Assembly (NCBI RefSeq): GCF_042684265.1 | Contig: NZ_JBHULB010000082.1 | Location: forward strand, 62,001-126,000 | Direction of reading: 5' to 3' | DNA from: Croceitalea marina | GTDB lineage: Bacteria > Bacteroidota > Bacteroidia > Flavobacteriales > Flavobacteriaceae | Length of the DNA: 64,000 nucleotides | Shown here: one piece after another, positions 60,130-64,000 of the stretch | Layout: each line of letters opens with the position of its first letter | How positions within the stretch are numbered: position 1 is the first letter of the stretch | Program-made: the position numbers and the translations under genes | The notes under the pieces: generated by a model | Told to the model about the DNA's origin: nothing | The model's database searches: none | What the model saw: only the letters and a program-made list of their open reading frames with translations

Positions 60130-61500
60130 ATGATAAATAAAATTGTAGAAGATCAATCAATTTTCTTTGCAGGCCAAAAGACCAAAGACGTTAATTTCCG
60201 TAAACAAGCATTACAAAAACTAAAAAAGGAAATTTTAAAGTTTGAAGACGTTATTTGCGATGCCTTGTATGAAGATTTTAAAAAACCTAAGTTCGAAAGT
60301 CTAGCAACGGAAACCCAGTTTGTACTTTCTGAGCTGCAATATGTGCTAAACAACATTGCTATTTGGAGCAAACCCCAGAGGACCTCATCGAATCTGGTAA
60401 ATTTCCCTTCTACTAGCCATATATATTCAGAACCTTATGGCACTGTTTTGATTATTTCGCCTTGGAACTACCCTTTTCTGCTTTCCATGTCTCCTTTAAT
60501 CGGTGCCATCGCTGCAGGAAACACAGCGGTAGTAAAACCTTCGGAACTCACCCCGAATACCTCAAAAGTTATAACCAAAATTATAGCCAATACTTTTCCC
60601 AAAGAATATGTTACCGTAGTTGAAGGTGGTGTAGCGGTTTCACAAGAGCTTTTAAAACAAAAATGGAATTATATCTTTTTTACCGGTAGTTCAAGAGTTG
60701 GTAAAATAGTTTATAAGAGCGCCGCAGAACATCTGACCCCTGTAACCTTAGAGCTAAGTGGTAAAAACCCATGCATTGTTGATAGCTCTGCAAAAGTGAA
60801 ACTGGCCGCAAAAAGAATTGTCTGGGGCAAGTTTCTAAATGCCGGGCAAACTTGTATTGCTTCTGACTATGTTTTGGTACATAAAAAAGTTAAAGACAAG
60901 CTTATTTCGGCACTACAGCATAATATTTCAAAAGCCTTCGGAAAAGACATAGCACATTCAAAAGATTTTGCGAGAATTGCCACCGTTGAACATTACCAAC
61001 GGCTAAAAGAAATGCTTGAAGGAGAAAATATACTTTTTGGAGGTGACAGTAATGATGAAGACCGTTTTATCGGTCCTACACTTATAGATTCACCAAGCGA
61101 TAAAAGTAAGGTAATGGAAGATGAAATTTTTGGCCCTATTCTTCCCATAATATCCTATGAAACAGAGAGAGACATTGAAAAATATATCAGTAGCTATGGC
61201 AAGCCTTTAGGTTTGTATATTTTTTCGACAAACAAAACCTTCCAAAAGAAAATTATCAATAGATACAGTTTTGGTGGCGGGGTCATCAATGATACCGTAA
61301 TGCAGATTACCAATAAGAGTATTCCCTTTGGTGGGGTTGGCAATTCTGGTATTGGTGGTTATCATGGCAAATACTCCTTTGACCTATTCTCACATAAAAA
61401 ATCAATTTTGAAGCGTGGTAATTGGTTAGACGTGCCACTACGATATCCGCCATATAGCATTCCAATAAACTGGGTAAAAAAAATGAAGCATCTATTTTGA
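60130..61500 (+). CDS. aldehyde dehydrogenase (class 3-like)
   Basis: A 456-aa NAD(P)-dependent aldehyde dehydrogenase. Motifs: SPWNYPFLLSMSPLIGAIAAGN and AVVKPSELTPNTSK in the cofactor domain, FTGSSRVGKIV, TLELSGKNPCIVD (catalytic Glu) and NAGQTCIASDYVLV (catalytic Cys), IFGPILPI near the end. The roughly 456-aa length and lack of an N-terminal arm fit the class 3 ALDH group, which oxidises medium- or long-chain and aromatic aldehydes. Role in the sulfur region is unclear. Divergent from the Crp/Fnr gene with 51 bp between the starts. Confidence 0.9.
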   Translation: MINKIVEDQSIFFAGQKTKDVNFRKQALQKLKKEILKFEDVICDALYEDFKKPKFESLATETQFVLSELQYVLNNIAIWSKPQRTSSNLVNFPSTSHIYSEPYGTVLIISPWNYPFLLSMSPLIGAIAAGNTAVVKPSELTPNTSKVITKIIANTFPKEYVTVVEGGVAVSQELLKQKWNYIFFTGSSRVGKIVYKSAAEHLTPVTLELSGKNPCIVDSSAKVKLAAKRIVWGKFLNAGQTCIASDYVLVHKKVKDKLISALQHNISKAFGKDIAHSKDFARIATVEHYQRLKEMLEGENILFGGDSNDEDRFIGPTLIDSPSDKSKVMEDEIFGPILPIISYETERDIEKYISSYGKPLGLYIFSTNKTFQKKIINRYSFGGGVINDTVMQITNKSIPFGGVGNSGIGGYHGKYSFDLFSHKKSILKRGNWLDVPLRYPPYSIPINWVKKMKHLF

Positions 61501-61507
61501 TTATTTT

Positions 61508-61536
61508 AGAGGAGTGTTATTCTGTTGATTATTTAA
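61508..61536 (+). promoter_or_regulatory. weak ECF-promoter-like motif before the sulfite dehydrogenase
   Basis: AGAGGAG, 15 bp, TATTTAA: the same spacing as the four ECF copies but only 5 of 7 bases in each box. It ends 27 bp before the ATG at 61564. Possible regulon link or chance. Confidence 0.25.
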
Positions 61537-61563
61537 TCATCAACTTATGAAAATGGATTATAC

Positions 61564-62784
61564 ATGCAAAGAAGAAAGTTTTTAAAAAAGGGAAGTCTAC
61601 TTACGCTTGCAACTGCCCTGGGCACTGAAATTGTTTTTGGAAAAAATATTCGTGAAGGATACCAGTTATTAGGATTACAAGACCCAGACCCTTTTAAATT
61701 GTTCCAAAAAGACCCCCAAATGGTCGTTTTGAACGATAAGCCCTGGAATATGGAAGCACAGGCACATTTATTGGATGATAGGGTAACACCCAATAGGTTC
61801 ATGTTCATAAGAAACAATGGAAAAATACCCGCGAACATAGATGCAGCCAATTGGAAAATTACCTTTGATGGCGAATCTTTAGAAACTAAAAAAACCTATT
61901 CCCTCAAAGAGCTTAAATCAAAATTCAAACAATATACCTATCAACTCACACTGGAATGCGGCGGTAACGGAAGAAGTGAATTTAATCCGCCGGCAAAAGG
62001 CAATCAATGGACCGTGGGCGCTGTTTCTTGTGCCACCTGGACCGGAGTTCGTTTGAAGGATGTTTTAGAAGATGCAGGCTATAAAAAAGATGCTGTTTAT
62101 ATTGGTTACCATGCCGCGGATACCCACCTAAGTGGAGACCCAAGTAAAGAGCCAATATCAAGAGGTGTGCCCATGGCCAAAGCGCTACAAGACGAAACCT
62201 TACTTGCCTTTAAAATGAATGGAGGAGACATTCCGCTGGCGCATGGATACCCCTTACGGTTGATTGCCGGGGGCTGGCCCGCATCCGCATCCGGTAAATG
62301 GCTCAATGGCATCAGTATTCGCAACAAAATACATGATGGTACAAAGATGACAGGTTCTGCCTACCGTGTCCCCTGTGAAGCGGTCGCCCCTGGCGAAAAA
62401 GTAAAAGATGAAGACATGTGCATTATCGAATCAATGCCCGTGAAATCTTTAATTACCTATCCAAAATCTGGAGCTGTACTAAAAAATAAGAACAGCTTGA
62501 CCATTAGAGGCCATGCTTGGGCCGGAGAGCTTCAAGTGAAGACCATGGAATATTCCATAGATTTTGGGAGTAGCTGGCAAACTTGCAGATTAGAAGTACC
62601 AAAGAACAGATTGGCATGGCAACATTTTAGTGCAACTATAAGCTTTCCAAAGAAAGGCTATTATGAGGTTTGGGCGAGAGCTACGGATAGCAACAACCTA
62701 AAACAACCGATGATTTTACCAGGTTGGAACCCCAAAGGATACTTAAACAACGCTTGCCATAGAATTGCCGTAAAAGTTAGCTAA
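61564..62784 (+). CDS. molybdenum-dependent sulfite dehydrogenase (SorA-like)
   Basis: A 406-aa sulfite oxidase family enzyme. The N-terminus MQRRKFLKKG is a Tat-type signal, so it is exported folded with its molybdenum cofactor. Molybdopterin domain motifs: LECGGNGRSEF (Cys132 region), GAVSCATWTGVRLKDVL (Mo-ligand Cys156), GYHAADTHLSGDP, and PLAHGYPLRLIAGGWPASASGKWL. The C-terminal dimerisation domain (about 300-406) follows. It oxidises sulfite to sulfate and passes electrons to the cytochrome c encoded next, overlapping by one base. moaC/moaE in the same window support cofactor supply. Confidence 0.92.
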   Translation: MQRRKFLKKGSLLTLATALGTEIVFGKNIREGYQLLGLQDPDPFKLFQKDPQMVVLNDKPWNMEAQAHLLDDRVTPNRFMFIRNNGKIPANIDAANWKITFDGESLETKKTYSLKELKSKFKQYTYQLTLECGGNGRSEFNPPAKGNQWTVGAVSCATWTGVRLKDVLEDAGYKKDAVYIGYHAADTHLSGDPSKEPISRGVPMAKALQDETLLAFKMNGGDIPLAHGYPLRLIAGGWPASASGKWLNGISIRNKIHDGTKMTGSAYRVPCEAVAPGEKVKDEDMCIIESMPVKSLITYPKSGAVLKNKNSLTIRGHAWAGELQVKTMEYSIDFGSSWQTCRLEVPKNRLAWQHFSATISFPKKGYYEVWARATDSNNLKQPMILPGWNPKGYLNNACHRIAVKVS

Positions 62785-63278
62785 TGGATAGTTCAGAGAG
62801 ACTTAAAAACAGTTTTAAACAAATTCGCCATTTAACAATAGTAATTGTGGTCTTTTTTATGGCAATGGCAGCCGTTCTTCTTTATATTATGGTAGACCCG
62901 AGTTTGTCTTCCTTTAAATCTAATAAAAACGAAATTACAGTTAGCGATTATGAAGTTGTATCGGAAATGGACGAGGCCGATTACGATAAAATAGAAAACG
63001 GTATTCATGTTCGTACAGGTTTTGTAGATAGTGATGGGCTCATGCTTGTGGTAAACAATTGCACCAATTGCCATTCCGCCAAATTGGTAACCCAAAATAG
63101 AATGTCTAAAGAGCGTTGGTTGGCCACAATTCGATGGATGCAAGAAACCCAAAATTTATGGGATTTAGGTAAAAACGAAGAAATTATTGTGAATTATTTG
63201 GCCACGAATTATGCCCCCTCCAAAAAAGGAAGACGCCAGAATTTAACTGATATCGAGTGGTATGAGTTGGAGGAATAG
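62784..63278 (+). CDS. membrane-anchored cytochrome c (SorB-like subunit)
   Basis: A 164-aa protein with an N-terminal transmembrane anchor (residues 17-36) and one c-type heme site CTNCH (Cys93, Cys96, His97), with Met107 a candidate sixth ligand (QNRMSKERW). It starts in the last base of the sulfite dehydrogenase gene (stop TAATGG overlap), so the two are translated together, as in SorAB. Electrons should go on to terminal oxidases. The next gene begins 17 bp before its end. Confidence 0.9.
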   Translation: MDSSERLKNSFKQIRHLTIVIVVFFMAMAAVLLYIMVDPSLSSFKSNKNEITVSDYEVVSEMDEADYDKIENGIHVRTGFVDSDGLMLVVNNCTNCHSAKLVTQNRMSKERWLATIRWMQETQNLWDLGKNEEIIVNYLATNYAPSKKGRRQNLTDIEWYELEE

Positions 63279-64000
63279 TTTTATTCTGGTACTGCTAATT
63301 TGTTGTCTTTCATGCAAGAAACAACATACTCCCGCTATTCCTGAAGACCCCCTAAACACTATTCTGACCCAACTTGAAAACTCATCGCTTATAGAAACTG
63401 AATTACTTAGCGAAACGCTAGACCTCACTGGTCTAAAAATAATTGATTTTAGAAGAAAAGAACATTATTCACAAGGTCATATTTCTGGTGCAATTCAACT
63501 ATGGAGAGATGATATAGAAGATGCCTCATTTCCTTATAAAGGTATGATGGCAAAAAAAGAAGAAGTTGAAAAGCTATTTTCAAAACTAGGAATTAACAAT
63601 ACAGACATCCTTGTACTCTATGATGACAAGGGTTCATGTGATGCTGCCCGCCTTTGGTGGGTGCTCAAAAGTTACGGTTTTAATAATAGCAAGATATTAA
63701 ATGGGGGTCTGCAAGCGTGGTTGGCTTTTGGCGGAACAACAACTCAGAAAGCCACTGTTCACCAAGAGACCGTTTTTACACTGCCCTCGGTAAGTTCTGA
63801 ACTTTTGATTTTAAAAAATGAATTATACGAGCTTCTAGCAACTAACAGCCCTCCACTATTGATAGATACAAGAACTTATGACGAGTATACCGGAAAAAGA
63901 CAAAAACTAGGGGCAGCTCGAGCAGGCAGAATTCCAAAAAGCGAATTTTTAGACTGGGCAGAGGCTATTGATTATGACAATACCATGAAGTTTAAACCCG
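63262..64000 (+). CDS. two-domain rhodanese/sulfurtransferase lipoprotein (3' end outside window)
   Basis: An open frame of 246 codons running off the right edge, starting ATG 63262 inside the cytochrome gene. It opens with a lipoprotein signal (MSWRNSFILVLLICCLSC, then KK). The first rhodanese domain (about 45-165) contains DFRRKEHYSQGHISGAIQ, DKGSCDAARLWWVLKSYGF and the NGGLQAWL end; the second begins near LLIDTRTYDEYTGKRQKLGAARAGRIP, as in mercaptopyruvate/thiosulfate sulfurtransferases. The catalytic Cys of the second domain lies beyond the window. It probably hands sulfane sulfur to, or takes it from, the sulfite dehydrogenase pathway. Confidence 0.85.
   Translation, partial: MSWRNSFILVLLICCLSCKKQHTPAIPEDPLNTILTQLENSSLIETELLSETLDLTGLKIIDFRRKEHYSQGHISGAIQLWRDDIEDASFPYKGMMAKKEEVEKLFSKLGINNTDILVLYDDKGSCDAARLWWVLKSYGFNNSKILNGGLQAWLAFGGTTTQKATVHQETVFTLPSVSSELLILKNELYELLATNSPPLLIDTRTYDEYTGKRQKLGAARAGRIPKSEFLDWAEAIDYDNTMKFKP

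Overview
The window is an AT-rich chromosome segment from a marine-type member of the Flavobacteriaceae (Bacteroidota). The evidence is a PorP/SprF-family protein, both kinds of type IX secretion C-terminal domains (gliding-associated type B and Por-tail type A), an ECF sigma/FecR/TonB-receptor signalling unit, an IntDOT-like tyrosine recombinase, SpeA-SpeB-deoxyhypusine-synthase-like polyamine genes and many Bacteroidota-type secreted hypotheticals. Most genes lack a strong Shine-Dalgarno sequence.

Layout. (1) 1-16.6 kb holds housekeeping and envelope genes: SIMPL protein, secreted carbamoylase-like M20 amidase, large BNR/sortilin-like propeller protein, pentapeptide protein, DUF6265, CBS protein, membrane M28 peptidase, SDR enzymes, and a RimK ligase with a fused retropepsin-like domain. 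(2) 16.6-22.0 kb holds a minus-strand polyamine operon (speA, speB, a DHS homologue probably making homospermidine, a small acidic protein) behind a 300-bp hairpin-rich leader, followed by moaC/moaE and a DUF3052 gene. (3) 22.0-42.7 kb is a 20.6-kb integrative island. It sits in the 3' end of a tRNA-Arg(CCT) and is bounded by a 19-bp direct repeat of the tRNA end. It carries an IntDOT-like integrase, a 3885-codon adhesin (about 15 PKD/Ig-like modules, 18 DUF11 modules, type B CTD) with its PorP/SprF and OmpA partners, and an overlapping four-gene signalling operon (coiled-coil protein, longin/roadblock-like protein, Ras/Rab-like GTPase, soluble hybrid histidine kinase). (4) 42.9-47.9 kb holds two tandem G8-domain beta-helix proteins. 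(5) 48.0-54.7 kb holds an ECF sigma / FecR anti-sigma / STN-type TonB receptor unit with an acidic lipoprotein, a 47-aa membrane protein and two response regulators. (6) 54.8-64.0 kb is a sulfur oxidation region: two YeeE/YedE transporters, rhodanese lipoprotein, MBL-rhodanese fusion, SulP transporter, Crp/Fnr regulator, aldehyde dehydrogenase, Tat-exported sulfite dehydrogenase, its cytochrome c, and a two-domain sulfurtransferase running off the right edge.

How it fits together. The island looks like a mobile surface-adhesion cassette: giant adhesin, dedicated secretion partner and cell-wall-linked OmpA, beside a GTPase/kinase operon that could control it (inference). The ECF unit appears to drive its own regulon. 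The motif TCAGGAG-N15-TGTTTTA (one copy TGTTATA) occurs with exactly the same spacing upstream of fecR, the acidic lipoprotein, the 47-aa membrane protein and a response regulator; a weaker copy precedes the sulfite dehydrogenase. The moa genes make the cofactor needed by that sulfite dehydrogenase.
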